From: CAVXFB01 sp963760935
GTDB taxonomy: Bacteria; Planctomycetota; Planctomycetia; Pirellulales; Thermoguttaceae
Direction of reading: 5' to 3'
DNA length: 64,000 nucleotides
Assembly: GCA_963760935.1 (NCBI GenBank)
Contig: CAVXFB010000003.1
Span: forward strand, 558,001 to 622,000
Shown here: positions 33,039 to 43,400 of the stretch, piece after piece
How positions within the stretch are numbered: the first letter of the stretch is position 1
How the letters are laid out: every line of letters begins with the position of its first letter
Position numbers and translations under genes: made by a program
Notes under the pieces: model-generated
The model's database searches: none
What the model was told of the DNA's origin: nothing
What the model saw: the letters and a program-made list of their open reading frames with translations, nothing else

Positions 33039-34697
33039 CTAGTCCCGTTTCTTGCGGTCCAGATGGCCGCTGCGGTGAATCGCACGCCACAGTCGAAAAC
33101 CCAATAGCGCGCTCACCACTGCGGCTGCGCTTCCCAATATGGAGGCCCACGGCGGCACATTGCGACTGAGCAAGAGCGAAGCGCCGACGAACAGCGCGCT
33201 GGCCAGCATCCCCAGCACCAGCCGATTCACCGACGGCTCCAGTCCCCGATGGTCCAGGTGGATGTCGAACCGGCCGCTCTGCATTTGTTCGAGAAGATCC
33301 GGAATGGCCTGGGGCAAAATGTCGAGCAGATGCTCCAACTCGGAATACAGCCGCTGCACTTTTCGCAGCCGTCGCCGCAGCGAAAAACGTCTCCATGTCA
33401 ACTTTTGTCGATACGGCTGCATCATCTCCACGAGATTGAACTTCGGACTCAGCAGCCGGGCCGTGCCTTCCAACGTGATCAGCGCCCGCAGCAGCATGGC
33501 GATCCGCGCCGGCAACATGATATGGTAGCGCCGAATCTGTTCGACCATTTCCCTCAACGCGCCGCTGAGATCGAAGCGGTCGAGCGGCTGTGTCGCGTAG
33601 TATGATAGGAAATCGGCTACGTCAATGCTCAGCGCCGAGCGGTCCAAGTCGGGCGGCGTCTTGCCCAATCGCATGATCATGGCCGTCATGTGATCTGCGT
33701 CGAGGCTTGCCAATGCGGCCAGCAGTTCCGTGACGCTCTCATGCAGCCGCTCATCGATTCGGCCCACCATGCCGCAATCCAAGAGCCCGATCTGGCAGCC
33801 TTTCATAACGACCAGATTGCCCGGATGCGGATCGGCATGGTAGAAGCCATACTCGAAAATCATCTTCAAACAGATGGCTGCCCCCCGGCGTGCCACCTCG
33901 TCCAAATCGATTCCGGCGGAAGCCAGTTGTGCGGCCTCGGAGAACTTGATTCCCTCGATCATCTCCATCGTCAGCACACGGCGTGTCGACAACTCGGGAT
34001 ACGTTCGCGGAAAACGAACGGTTGGGTCGTCGCAGAAGTCGTGGGCGAATTGCTGGATGTTCCGCGCTTCGCGGCCAAAGTCGAGTTCTTGCCGCATCGT
34101 TCGCTGATACTCGGCTACGATGGCCGCCGGCCGGTAGTTGCGAAACTCGGGAACCATCTCGGCCAGTTGTGCCAGTCCGGCCAGGATGTCCATATCCACG
34201 GCCACCTTCTTTTCGATGTCGGAGTGGAGCACCTTCACCACGACCGACTCGCCTGAATGGAGCCGCGCCCGATGCACCTGGCCGATCGATGCCGACGCCA
34301 TGGCCTCGGGCTCGAACTCGGCGAACAGCTCTTCGACCGGCCGCCCCAATTCGCTTTCGATCACCTTGCGCACGGCTGCCGGCGGATCGGCCGCCACGTT
34401 GGCTTGCAGGTTCTGCAATTCGTCGGCAAGCTTCACACCCACAAGGTCGGGCCGCGTGCTGAGGATTTGCCCAAGCTTGATGAACGTGGGCCCCAACTCG
34501 GCCAAGGCGAGTCGGACGCGCGTCTCCCACGGATGCCGGGCGATGGCCGCGCCGCCCCTCGCCTTCAGCAGGTCCTTCGCAAAGTTCGGCCCAAGCCGCC
34601 CAATCCACGCCGCAAGTTCATACTTGCTCAAGACGGCCACAATTTCATACCAGCGGCCCACGTGGCGGTAGATTTGCGGAATCGCGCTAAGCTTCAT
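33039..34697 (-). CDS. AarF/UbiB family atypical protein kinase
   Basis: A 552-residue protein with the family marks: the KxGQ region FIKLGQILSTRPDLV near residue 73, the Ala-rich loop MASASIGQVHRARL near 132, lysine in VVVKVLHSDI near 152, catalytic YGFYHADPHPGNLVV near 283 and the metal-binding IGLLDCGMVGRI near 303. Two C-terminal hydrophobic helices (LVLGMLASALFVGASLLLS, ASILGSAAAVVSALLGF) anchor it to the membrane. UbiB-type proteins support isoprenoid-lipid or quinone biosynthesis and extraction. No quinone biosynthesis genes are adjacent. Confidence 0.93.
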   Translation of the reverse strand: MKLSAIPQIYRHVGRWYEIVAVLSKYELAAWIGRLGPNFAKDLLKARGGAAIARHPWETRVRLALAELGPTFIKLGQILSTRPDLVGVKLADELQNLQANVAADPPAAVRKVIESELGRPVEELFAEFEPEAMASASIGQVHRARLHSGESVVVKVLHSDIEKKVAVDMDILAGLAQLAEMVPEFRNYRPAAIVAEYQRTMRQELDFGREARNIQQFAHDFCDDPTVRFPRTYPELSTRRVLTMEMIEGIKFSEAAQLASAGIDLDEVARRGAAICLKMIFEYGFYHADPHPGNLVVMKGCQIGLLDCGMVGRIDERLHESVTELLAALASLDADHMTAMIMRLGKTPPDLDRSALSIDVADFLSYYATQPLDRFDLSGALREMVEQIRRYHIMLPARIAMLLRALITLEGTARLLSPKFNLVEMMQPYRQKLTWRRFSLRRRLRKVQRLYSELEHLLDILPQAIPDLLEQMQSGRFDIHLDHRGLEPSVNRLVLGMLASALFVGASLLLSRNVPPWASILGSAAAVVSALLGFRLWRAIHRSGHLDRKKRD

Positions 34698-34936
34698 GGC
34701 ACGATGTTGGTCGAGGAGAAATTGGTTGCCACACCTACCAGTTTAGTCACCGCGACGGCTTTAATCTAGTCGCGGAGAGTCAAGGACTGGTTAGCCGAGC
34801 GTGATACCGTTGCCGTCGCGGACACTTGCCATTATCATGCTGTTGGAGGCCCGGCGGCCGCGATTCCATGTGGGGCGTCTCGCCCGCAGTACGAAGAACG
34901 TGGCCGCGGCAGATTACAGCCATAACCAATACCGCC

Positions 34937-35776
34937 ATGCTGACGCTCTTGACCAATGACGACGGTATCTTTGCCCCCGGCTTGGCAGCCATCGAACGGG
35001 AACTGCAAAAGCTGGGCGAGGTAATCGTCGTGGCCCCCGCCACCGAACAAAGCGGCGTCGGCCATTCCATCACCTACCTGACCCCGCTGATCGTCAAGGA
35101 AGTCTTTCGCAGCGACGGCAGTCTGGAGGGCGACCGGCGATTGGGCTGGGCCGTCCAGGGAAGTCCGGCCGATAGCGTCAAGATCGGCATCCACCAACTC
35201 TGTCCTCGTCCGCCCGATCTGGTCGTCAGCGGCATCAACAGCGGGCTCAACGCCGGGATCAACGTTCTCTACTCCGGCACCGTGGCCGCCGCCATCGAGG
35301 GCGCCTTCTTCGGCATCACTAGTGTGGCCGTGTCGCTACAGTTCGACGAGCACGCCCGCTTCGATCGCGCCGCCATGTTGGCGCGGCAAGTCATCGAGAC
35401 GATCATCAATCGCAAGGGCCCGGGCACGCAACTCTATAATCTCAATATTCCAACGGCCGCGCTCCTCGGCACGCCCGAAGTCTGCGTGGTGCCGATGAAC
35501 ATCACGCGCTATGACGACAGTTTCGAGAAGCGGATCGATCCCTGGGGCCGGCCTTACTACTGGCTGACCGGCGGTCCGGCGCCGACGATGGCAGGCCACG
35601 AGACCGATCTGTCGGCCTTGGCCCAAGGAAAAGTGACCGTCACGCCGCTGGATTACAACATGACCCGCACCGCGGCTCTGATGGAGATGGAGCAGTGGGA
35701 CTTCCGGATTTCGGAGAGTGCTGCCAAGAGCGAAGTCGTATCCAACGATAACACGCCCGCACAATGTAATAAGTAG
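34937..35776 (+). CDS. surE: 5'/3'-nucleotidase SurE
   Basis: A 279-residue metal-dependent phosphatase. The start MLTLLTNDDGIFAPG supplies the Asp-Asp metal ligands, Ser of EQSGVGHSIT is the third, and Asn of VVSGINSGLNAG the fourth; SGTVAAAIEGAFFG follows. The start at 34937 is dictated by the conserved TNDDG being at the extreme N-terminus; upstream codons to 34826 are rejected. SurE dephosphorylates nucleoside monophosphates, often under stress. A lipoprotein gene begins 17 bases downstream and may share the transcript. Confidence 0.95.
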   Translation: MLTLLTNDDGIFAPGLAAIERELQKLGEVIVVAPATEQSGVGHSITYLTPLIVKEVFRSDGSLEGDRRLGWAVQGSPADSVKIGIHQLCPRPPDLVVSGINSGLNAGINVLYSGTVAAAIEGAFFGITSVAVSLQFDEHARFDRAAMLARQVIETIINRKGPGTQLYNLNIPTAALLGTPEVCVVPMNITRYDDSFEKRIDPWGRPYYWLTGGPAPTMAGHETDLSALAQGKVTVTPLDYNMTRTAALMEMEQWDFRISESAAKSEVVSNDNTPAQCNK

Positions 35777-35792
35777 CAGAAAGGGTAAGCCA

Positions 35793-36341
35793 ATGCACAC
35801 GGATCAAGCGACAATTCGACTGCCAGTTGCCGGCGCAGCTTCTCGAAGTTTCGCAGTAGCGGGCACAGCAACAATATTACTCGGCCTTCTGGCCGGTTGC
35901 GGCAACTACAAAGCAGCGCCACCGGCCGCACCACCGCAACCCAAGGCTGCGGCTCCGCAACCGGCTGCGACCGCTCCGGCAGTGGAGACTCCGAAGCCCG
36001 CGGTCACTGCTGCGCCCGCCCCGCAGAAACCGGCGGAAACCGTACAGACGAAGGCGGAAGTTGGCGTGGGAGCCAAGGGCCATTACGACGGGCTCGGCGT
36101 GGTAACGACGCCCGTATCGGTGTTTTTCCGGGCCCAGGAGCGGATTGCCTTTGAAATCCAAGTCCCGAAAGCGATGCAACTCTTCAAGGCCACCGAGGGC
36201 CGCGCGCCGAAGAGCAACGAAGAGTTCATGCAGCGGATCATTAAAGAGAATATGATCAAGCTGCCGGAACTCAACCCCGACGAGCGTTACATTTACGATC
36301 CCAAGACCGAGCAACTGATGGTCGAACAGCCCCGACGCTGA
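35793..36341 (+). CDS. Putative lipoprotein, Pro/Ala-rich linker
   Basis: A 182-residue protein with a lipobox LLAGCGNY (Cys near residue 36), implying lipid anchoring. A Pro/Ala-rich stretch of about 50 residues follows, then a small conserved domain (AFEIQVPKAMQLFKATEGR, SNEEFMQRIIKENMIKLPEL, DERYIYDPKTEQLMVEQP). Similar domains occur in planctomycete proteins of unknown function. A terminator follows immediately, so it ends the surE transcript. Confidence 0.72.
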   Translation: MHTDQATIRLPVAGAASRSFAVAGTATILLGLLAGCGNYKAAPPAAPPQPKAAAPQPAATAPAVETPKPAVTAAPAPQKPAETVQTKAEVGVGAKGHYDGLGVVTTPVSVFFRAQERIAFEIQVPKAMQLFKATEGRAPKSNEEFMQRIIKENMIKLPELNPDERYIYDPKTEQLMVEQPRR

Positions 36342-36369
36342 AGTCCCCAGCCCTTCGGGAGGACTTTTA
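36341..36369 (+). terminator. Rho-independent terminator after the lipoprotein gene
   Basis: AAGTCC (36341-36346) pairs with GGACTT (36361-36366), with inner CCC/GGG pairing around TTC. The stem's 3' arm merges into a TTTT run. Confidence 0.65.
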
Positions 36370-36397
36370 CTGCGCGTATATTCGTTTGCTGTTTTCT

Positions 36398-36435
36398 TTC
36401 CACTTGGTAATCGGATTTCCACTTGGTAATCGGGT
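36398..36435. repeat. Two tandem 19-bp repeats
   Basis: TTTCCACTTGGTAATCGG occurs twice head to tail (36398-36416 and 36417-36435). A related duplication of ATGAGGGCAGT follows within 40 bases. Confidence 0.85.
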
Positions 36436-36574
36436 GAGGGCAGTTGTTGACTGGATGAGGGCAGTAGCGAGCAACTTCGATTTCCCGGAACGATCCAACA
36501 CCGTCCAGCGTCCAACGTTTTTCGTCCGTCATCCGCGTAGTCCCTTATCCGCGTTCATGAATCGGAGGTCCGCG

Positions 36575-37960
36575 ATGAGGTCTCTTCGGCCGTTCGTCCT
36601 GAGTGCGAGTTGCCTACTGACCATCGGGCCGTGCTCGCTACTTGCGCAGGACACACCCGCGGGCAAGACGGTCGCACCTCCCGTCCAGAAGCCGCGTGTT
36701 CTGGTCACGATCTCGAAAGAGACAACCTACATCACCGAGCCGCTGCGTAAGGACGGCTACCCTGACTACATCGCTGCCCTCAACGAGCGCTGCAGCAAAG
36801 GCGTCACGCCGGACAACAATGCGGCCGTGCCGTTTTGGAAGGCGATGGGCCCCGCCGAGATTCCAAAGAAAGACCGCAAACAGTTCTTTCAGATGCTCGG
36901 CATCCCGCCGCTGCCTGAAAAGGGCGATTATTTCATCGACCTGGACGAGTTCGCGGCTCGTCAGAAGCACGATAATGGCTCGCAGACAGCCAAACTCGAC
37001 GACGAGGAATCGCGCAAGCTTTGGGACGCGCAGAGGTCCGCCTCAGAACGGCCATGGTCGAGAAAGGAGTTTCCCGTCCTGGCCGGCTGGCTGGATGCGA
37101 ACGAAAAACCGCTCGCTCTCGTGGCGGCCGCCGTTGAACGCCCTCGATTCTACCAGCCGCTGATTTCCACCAAAACCGGTTCCTTGTTGGATATGGAGTT
37201 TTTGTCACGTTTCAGCCGAGTTCGCGCTGTGGTCCGCGCACTGCAAATCCGAATTACGCACCGTATTTCGGAGGGAAAGCTGAATGAGGCGTGGCATGAT
37301 GCACTGACCTGCCATCGGCTGGGACGACTAGTTGCACAGGGCCCAACGCTTGTTGAAGAGCTCGTCGGCATAACGATCGAAGGAATTGCGTGCCAGGGCG
37401 ATAGGATTCTTCTGAGCGACTACACACTCCCGTCAACCAAGATCGCCGCCATGTGGCAAGACCTGCGACGACTGCCTGCCATGCCGAAAATGGTCGACAA
37501 GATAGATGTGACTGAACGCTTCTACTGTCTGGATACTATTTCGACCGTGGCGAGGAATGGGCTTGGAGAGATAAGCAAGTTGGCTGGTGGAGGTGTCGTC
37601 CCAAATTCCGCTTTGGACTTTGTCGTGCCCGAAGCCGTGGACTGGGACGTTGTGCTGCGCATGGCTAATTCGTGGTGCGATCGGATCGTTGCGGCTTTTC
37701 GTGAGCCGACGCGGGCAGAGAGAACCGGGGCATTGAGCAAACGCGATGCGGATGTGAAGACTTTAGCGGAGTCAAGCAAGAACGTTACGTCCTTTGCACT
37801 GTCGTTTCTGGCAAACCCACAAAAGGCGATCTCTGATCGAATCGGCCAAGTGTTTGTGGTTCTCTTCTTCCCGAGTGTTTCGGCGTGCGCGAACGTCGAC
37901 GACCGCGCAACAATGCAGTTTGAGCTGACGAAGTTGGCCTTTGCGCTACGCGCAGTATAG
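36575..37960 (+). CDS. Secreted planctomycete protein of unknown function, main part
   Basis: About 460 residues. GGAGG six bases before the ATG at 36575 decides the start and gives a signal peptide (LRPFVLSASCLLTIGPCSLLAQ). The body includes KDGYPDYIAALNERCSKGVTP, NNAAVPFWKAMGP and IPPLPEKGDYFIDL, a pattern I associate with large planctomycete-only families of unknown role; a helical middle follows (LQIRITHRISEGKLNEAWHD). The frame ends abruptly at 37960 after TKLAFALRA, while the +1 frame carries on the conserved C-terminus, so an indel near 37955 splits the gene. Confidence 0.72.
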   Translation: MRSLRPFVLSASCLLTIGPCSLLAQDTPAGKTVAPPVQKPRVLVTISKETTYITEPLRKDGYPDYIAALNERCSKGVTPDNNAAVPFWKAMGPAEIPKKDRKQFFQMLGIPPLPEKGDYFIDLDEFAARQKHDNGSQTAKLDDEESRKLWDAQRSASERPWSRKEFPVLAGWLDANEKPLALVAAAVERPRFYQPLISTKTGSLLDMEFLSRFSRVRAVVRALQIRITHRISEGKLNEAWHDALTCHRLGRLVAQGPTLVEELVGITIEGIACQGDRILLSDYTLPSTKIAAMWQDLRRLPAMPKMVDKIDVTERFYCLDTISTVARNGLGEISKLAGGGVVPNSALDFVVPEAVDWDVVLRMANSWCDRIVAAFREPTRAERTGALSKRDADVKTLAESSKNVTSFALSFLANPQKAISDRIGQVFVVLFFPSVSACANVDDRATMQFELTKLAFALRAV

Positions 37961-38192
37961 GGCCGACCGCAGCGCATATCCGAAAACGCTGGCCGCGCTC
38001 TCGCCAAAGTACCTCGCAGAGGTGCCGAAGGATATCTTCAATAATTGCGCTGCCTTGCACTACAAACGCGAGGGTTCGGGCTACCTGCTCTATAGCGTCG
38101 GCTATAACGGCAAGGACGACGGTGGCAAGTCAATGTGGGAGGGGGAAGGCGACGACTGCGACGATCTACGCGTTCGCATGCCGGCCAAATAG
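37941..38192 (+). CDS. C-terminal part of the preceding split secreted protein
   Basis: Reads QYRADRSAYPKTLAALSPKY, VPKDIFNNCAALHYKREGSG, YLLYSVGYNGKDDGG and ends PAK. This segment (a pseudopilin-like 'LYSVGxNGKDDGG' close) is the expected C-terminus of the frame ending at 37960. Not an independent gene in my view. Confidence 0.62.
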   Translation: MRYAQYRADRSAYPKTLAALSPKYLAEVPKDIFNNCAALHYKREGSGYLLYSVGYNGKDDGGKSMWEGEGDDCDDLRVRMPAK

Positions 38193-38445
38193 AGCGGCCG
38201 AAAGGGACTGGACATAAACTAACGCGGATTAGCTAGGACCGAATCTGATGCTAACCCACGGATTGAAGGTCAAACCGTCCAGGTTAGCACAGCCATCGGC
38301 CGCTCGCTCTTCCCCAATCTCAGCATCTTATTAGATCGCCAAAGTGTCCAATCACCGGCACGCTTTTCCAAACCAGCAGATGTGGGCGTTTTTTGGTAAC
38401 AACGCCGGTGTGGAACCCGTTTAGCACAGCTCGCCCTTGTTCTGC
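38193..38445. other. Intergenic region downstream of the split secreted gene
   Basis: No gene. It holds an imperfect hairpin with arms TGCTAACC (38249-38256) and GGTTAGCA (38282-38289) plus inner ACGG/CCGT pairing, which may mark the 3' end of the upstream transcript but has no T-run. Confidence 0.4.
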
Positions 38446-38640
38446 ATGGTATTATTTCTTTGACGGTTCAGAGCGATCTGTTCTGGGGGCTTTGAAAGGG
38501 AGGGCACAAACCGTGCAAGATCCACCGGCTGACTTGTGGTGAGGAGGGGGCAGCCCGCTCCTCATAGGTTTTGTCTGTTGACCAACATCCAATGACATTC
38601 ATCAGACCCCGCTTCGCTGAGGCGGGGTTTGGCCTTTCTT
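38446..38640 (+). ncRNA. Candidate structured small RNA with its own terminator
   Basis: No reading frame fits here, yet there is an extended -10-like TGGTATTAT (38447-38455). Several successive hairpins follow (GCAC-GTGC, CCAC-GTGG, GAGGAG-CTCCTC near 38541-38564). A good terminator then appears: ACCCCGC (38606-38612), nine-base loop, GCGGGGT (38622-38628), then TTGGCCTTTCTT. A transcript of about 175 nt is implied. I recognise no Rfam family; 6S or SRP RNA signatures are not evident. Alternatively the hairpins serve only the convergent ybaK transcript. Confidence 0.35.
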
Positions 38641-38732
38641 CGGCCGCCCGTTCCTTTGAGACGCCATGACCACGACTCGATTGGCCATTGTCCATCCTTG
38701 TCGGACGCCACCCGACACACAGGTCATTCCGA

Positions 38733-39206
38733 TCAGCGGTCTCGGCTTATCGGACCAACAGTGGCCTGCGTGGCTCGCAGGTAATCGTCCGGCGCCAAGA
38801 GCATTTGCGATCCTCGCACGCCCGCCGAAACCGCCACGACATCAAACAGTTGCATCTGCTCGTCAACGTGCACGGGATAGTCTCGCTTGCCGGCCAAGGC
38901 TGTCACGCCACCACGAATGTAGCCGGTAAGCGGCTGCACTTCTTTCAGAGAGACCAGTTCCACGGTTCGATTATTGGATTGCCGAGCCAGAGCCTTGAAA
39001 TCCACCTCGGCATTGGCTGGAACCACGGCCAACAGCACCCCATGACGATCGCCTCGGGCCACCAAAGTCTTGAATACCTGCTCCGGCGGCAAGCCAATGT
39101 CACGGGCGACGTGCTCGCGCATCAAATCGTCGGGACTGACTTCGTACTCTCGAATCTCGTAGTGGATACCGAGCGAGTCGAGAATTCGCATCGCGTTAGT
39201 CTTCAT
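38733..39206 (-). CDS. ybaK: YbaK/EbsC family aminoacyl-tRNA deacylase
   Basis: A 157-residue editing-domain protein that hydrolyses mischarged Cys-tRNA(Pro). Features are KTNAMRILDSLGIHYEIREY, HVARDIGLPPEQVFKTLVARG (with conserved Lys in the FKTL motif), LLAVVPANAEVDFKALA and the GYIRGGVTALAGKRDYPVHV loop. The ATG at 39206 starts the conserved region; an upstream TTG at 39230 is less likely. It lies 20 bases downstream of the cupin gene, so the two are probably co-transcribed. Confidence 0.92.
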   Translation of the reverse strand: MKTNAMRILDSLGIHYEIREYEVSPDDLMREHVARDIGLPPEQVFKTLVARGDRHGVLLAVVPANAEVDFKALARQSNNRTVELVSLKEVQPLTGYIRGGVTALAGKRDYPVHVDEQMQLFDVVAVSAGVRGSQMLLAPDDYLRATQATVGPISRDR

Positions 39207-39226
39207 GGCACGTGACAGGTTGACCG

Positions 39227-39622
39227 TCAAGCGTTCGATTCTTCCACTACCACCGTCTTGCCACCAGCTTCCTGAGTGATGCCAATTGCGAGGTACTCCA
39301 CCGGTTCCGTGCCCACGTTTCGCATCTGGTGAATCTCACGGGGATCAATCACCACGGCATCGCCACGACCCAGTATGGCGGCTTCTGTCCCGACCGTGAT
39401 CTCTGCTTCTCCTTGCACAACGATGAATATCTCCTGCATGTCCTCGTGATAATGTCGGGCAAAGCACTTGCCCACGCCGAGATTCGCCCAATTGACCATT
39501 TGCACGCGCCCTCGCTGGAGGTCGGCCTTTTCTAGCAGAACCTTCTTAAGGACACCGGGCGACAGCGGATCTTCATGTCCCGCGGGAACAAAGGAGCCAC
39601 GGGCAAAGGGGTGCAACTTCAT
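39227..39622 (-). CDS. Cupin domain protein
   Basis: A 131-residue single-cupin protein. Motif 1 reads GKCFARHYHEDMQEIFIVVQGE (metal ligands His, His, Glu) and motif 2 GDAVVIDPREIHQMRNVG. The start at 39622 begins MKLHPFARGSFVP. Cupins of this type bind metal and act as small dioxygenases, isomerases or sensors; the substrate cannot be read from the sequence. Paired with ybaK. Confidence 0.82.
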   Translation of the reverse strand: MKLHPFARGSFVPAGHEDPLSPGVLKKVLLEKADLQRGRVQMVNWANLGVGKCFARHYHEDMQEIFIVVQGEAEITVGTEAAILGRGDAVVIDPREIHQMRNVGTEPVEYLAIGITQEAGGKTVVVEESNA

Positions 39623-39695
39623 GCGATATTTTCCACGGCATGGACTCCGCTCAGCAGCGAAGAGATTCCATCTCGTCCGACACACGACGGATGTG

Positions 39696-40349
39696 CTAGG
39701 CACTAACAGCTTGCTGACGGCGGCGTCGCAGGCCCGCCAACGCAACAGTTCCAAGAGCCAGCAGCAGCAACGTGATGCTGCTCGGTTCGGGGACAATCGT
39801 TATCGTGCCGTTGGTGATGACGGCTCCCATGGTGGCAAAATCGGTATCAGCGCCGGCGGCGCCGAAAATCCCCTTGGCCGTTCCTGAGAGTAGCAGCGGA
39901 TAGACATCGCCGGGCATAGTGCCCGTGGTGTCAATCGTTAGGAATGCCAGCGTTCGCGTATCGCTCGCGGTCACCGAGCCGGTGTTGGTCGTGACGCTGA
40001 CGGCCCACAGTAAATCATCGGTGAAGGTGTTCGTTTGCGAAGTATTGTTGCCGTTGAAAATTGTCGCTGGGCCAATACCTGTCCGATCCGGCCCGATGAC
40101 GTCGATGCTCGTGAGCTTGGGTTTCGTATCGACGCCGCCGTTGATCGCGCCGCCGTCGCCAATCTGGACGTAGAGGTTTAGCCCTTGGACGGCGATATCG
40201 CCGCCAGCGTAGAGAGCGATGGTTTTCGTCTCACCGGGCAGGAAGAGATGGTCGCCGACCTCGATAGTCGGTACTTGCGGCACGGGCGCCGAGACGGCCG
40301 ACGAAGCCAAGAATGGCACAAGTCCTAACAGTAGAAACGCCCTCTTCAT
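39696..40349 (-). CDS. PEP-CTERM exoprotein
   Basis: A 217-residue protein: signal peptide MKRAFLLLGLVPFLASSAVSA, a body with a cohesin-like opening (PTIEVGDHLFLPGETKTIAL, NLYVQIGDGGAINGGVDT), and the sorting signal VPEPSSITLLLLALGTVALA ending in RRRRQ. The ATG at 40349 is preceded by GGGAGGCAGCGATC, a leader shared with two other PEP-CTERM genes here. It follows the giant S53 exoprotein on the same strand with 92 bases between. Confidence 0.87.
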   Translation of the reverse strand: MKRAFLLLGLVPFLASSAVSAPVPQVPTIEVGDHLFLPGETKTIALYAGGDIAVQGLNLYVQIGDGGAINGGVDTKPKLTSIDVIGPDRTGIGPATIFNGNNTSQTNTFTDDLLWAVSVTTNTGSVTASDTRTLAFLTIDTTGTMPGDVYPLLLSGTAKGIFGAAGADTDFATMGAVITNGTITIVPEPSSITLLLLALGTVALAGLRRRRQQAVSA

Positions 40350-40441
40350 GATCGCTGCCTCCCAAATGGGTTGACCAAAATAGCTAGTATGGACGAGTAA
40401 TGTCAATTTAGGTGGAACCGGTAAAAACGTCAAGCATCGGG

Positions 40442-43400
40442 TCAAAATGGAATGCCTCTTGGGCGGAAACGTAGACCCAAACTCGTGGTTTCGGAGGCCG
40501 GGAATTGCGAGCCGACCGTCGATCTGCCGGCTGTCGGGCCAGATCGGATGGCGTAAATATCAGCTACCGCCGCGGATTCATCCTGCGATGGCCGGAGGAT
40601 ATCGTCAGGCAGATCACGAATGTGCCGGCCGGCGTACGTTGCATGCTCGCGAAGCACAAGATCGGCCAAGAGGGCCTCGATGGCGATGTGTCGCCGCGGC
40701 CTCAAGCTATCGGCGTCAACGTCCGACGCCTTTGGCCACAGTGCGACCCCCACCCGCTGACCATCAGCAATACGCTGTGTGTGGACGCCCTCGTTCACCG
40801 CTTGCAACGTGGCATCGGTTGTCGCACCGGTCACCACGGCGTCGACCCATACGGTGGCCCCTGCTACGGCTTCTCCGGGAATCGTGGCCGCGGGCGCCTC
40901 GATCAGTATCAAGGCATCGGCAAATGTTGTGTTAGCCCGTGCGATGATCTGATCGGTGGCGTTCACCTTGCGATCGCGGTTGAGATCGTAACGACTATCT
41001 AGAGTTGCCGGAGGTACAAACGCCGGGTGATTGCGGATTTCAATTTCGTCGGTGGCATTGACCATCGCATTGAATTCCGAGTTGCCCACGTCACCCACGG
41101 CGTTGCCATAGTAGAAGACTTCGTCGGTGGCAAGGTCGGTGTTTTCGGTCGCCTTTACGGTTACTTGCAGCCACTCTTTCGAGATCGAACCGGCCTCTCG
41201 CTCGGGCGTCATGGGATCATCGTCGGCCCAGATGATCGTCACTCGTCGCACGCCGCCAACCTCTCGGACAGTAATGCTCAGCGGAGCCGGCGCGAGGTCC
41301 CATGTGTCGGGCGTCGACGAATTGCCAACGCGGAACTCGAAGTCCGATGCGCTGATCGGACCGGAAACGTGGCTAAGGTCCACCATGATTCCGTTGATGC
41401 CGCGACTGTAATTCGTGTAGTTTTGGAACGTTGCCGTGTGACCGGGCAGCAAGGCGACCTTGCTCAGGAGCGGATCGTCGGCGTTTTCCGGTGCAATGGC
41501 GTTGTCGTCCTGCGGATCGGCTGCCGGGGTATTGCCGTCGAAGGCAGAGTTGTTATAGAAGATGTGTCGGCCCTCGATCACCGCATGTTGCCCGTCGGTC
41601 ACGCTGAAGTTGTCTTCACTGGCTTCGAGCGTTCCGTAGGAGCCGTTGACTTGCACGGCAAACGTTGCGCCACTTAGGGTGCTGACGTAGGTGTGCGAGC
41701 CGAGCACGTCGAAGCCTTGACTGAGGTCGCTTGGATTGTGTCGAACGATCTGACCATCAACGCTCGCCACGTTGCCGACCGTTGACGTCTCTCCATCGCC
41801 CCAGGTGATCGTTGCCGTGTAATCGCCTGTGTCGGCCAGCGGCGATGTATCCGTGAAGTGGAACAGCACGGTATTCTCGAAAGGAATGTCGCGGGTGGCT
41901 TCGGGCGGCGACAAGTCGCCGCTTTGCATCGTGGCAAAGTTCAGCAGCGATCGGACTTCAAACAACGTGAGAAATGTCGCAGCCTGGGCACCGAATCCGC
42001 TAGGCGTCACCAAGCTGTTCGCGGCGGCCATTGCTGCTGCCTCTGACGGGTCCACGATGGTGAAATAGGCCAGCCGAACTGTTTGCCCGGCGTGAACTGT
42101 GATTGAATAGGTCCACTGGATGTTGTCGCCGATCAGGTCGACCGACGACGGTTGCAAGCCAAGCGGGCCGTGGATGTAGTGGATCACGGCCGGGGTGCCG
42201 GCGCCGCCGTCGGTGCCGATCCACTGATCGGTCGTTTCCACGATAGTGTCGCCGTCCGACGTGGCGAATACGGTTGTAGCCGCATCTGAGCCAAGGTTGC
42301 CGACGATCGTCACCGTAGTGGTAATGTCGCTGCCGGTGGTGTTTTGAAAGACATCGACGGTTCGGGCGAAATCCTCATTGCCCGTATTGGGCACGGTAAT
42401 CTTGCGGCTGACCGTGAGCCCGGCGACGGTGCCATTGGCGGTCACGAAGCTTTGGCCATCGTCGGCGGTGTCATAGTCTAGGCTGCCGGGCTGGAAAGGT
42501 GTGCCGTCGACGATGAGTCGCCCGTCGCCGTCGAAAGCGTTGTCGGAGCCGTCGAGCAGTTCGCCGGCGCCGAAGGCTCCCAGTGCGATATCAAACGGGA
42601 GTCCGTGGACGGACGTGAGCGATTTCCACGATGTAATGTTCTGATTGAGCAAGACTCCCACTACAGTGCTTTGCGCATTGGCCGCTGCCAAATCCGGTTG
42701 GCCATCACCGTTAAAATCGGCCGCAGCGAGGCCAGTCGGGTAGGAGCCGCCGCTGCCTGATGTGGTGACCGCTGCAAAGGTGCCGTCTCCGTTTCCGAGA
42801 AGCACTCCGACCGTGTTGCTGCCATAGTTGGTTGCTGCTATGTCGGTGTTGCCATCACTATTGAAATCGCACGCGAGGATCCCAACCGGCATTGTTCCGC
42901 CTGAAGTGAAACTGGCACCAGCGCCAAAGGAACCATCGCCATTTCCTAACAGCACGCTCACCGTGTTATGGCCGAGGTTCGTCACAGCCAAATCAAGTTT
43001 GGCATCATTGTTGAAGTCGCCAACCGCGACGTAGACAGGCGAGGCGCCGCTATAGGTAACAGGGGTCGGCCCAGAAAAGCCACCGCTGCCGTCACCCAGC
43101 AGTATTCCAACGGCGCCGCTGACATTGGCCACAGCCAAATCGGGCGTGCCATCTGCATTGAAGTCGCCCACTGCCAATCCGTACGGACTTGTACCACCGG
43201 AACCGAGGACCGTTGGTGCCGAGAAGCCACCTTGGCCGTCGCCCAACAGCACTGCTACCGAGCTCTTGCTAAGGCATGTCACGGCGACGTCAAGATTGCC
43301 GTCCGCATTGAAGTCGGCCACGACTGCGTCTAAAGGATTGTCGTCGCCGGAGCTGAAGGTCTTGGGAGCCGAAAACGTGCCGTTGCCTTTGCCCAACAGT

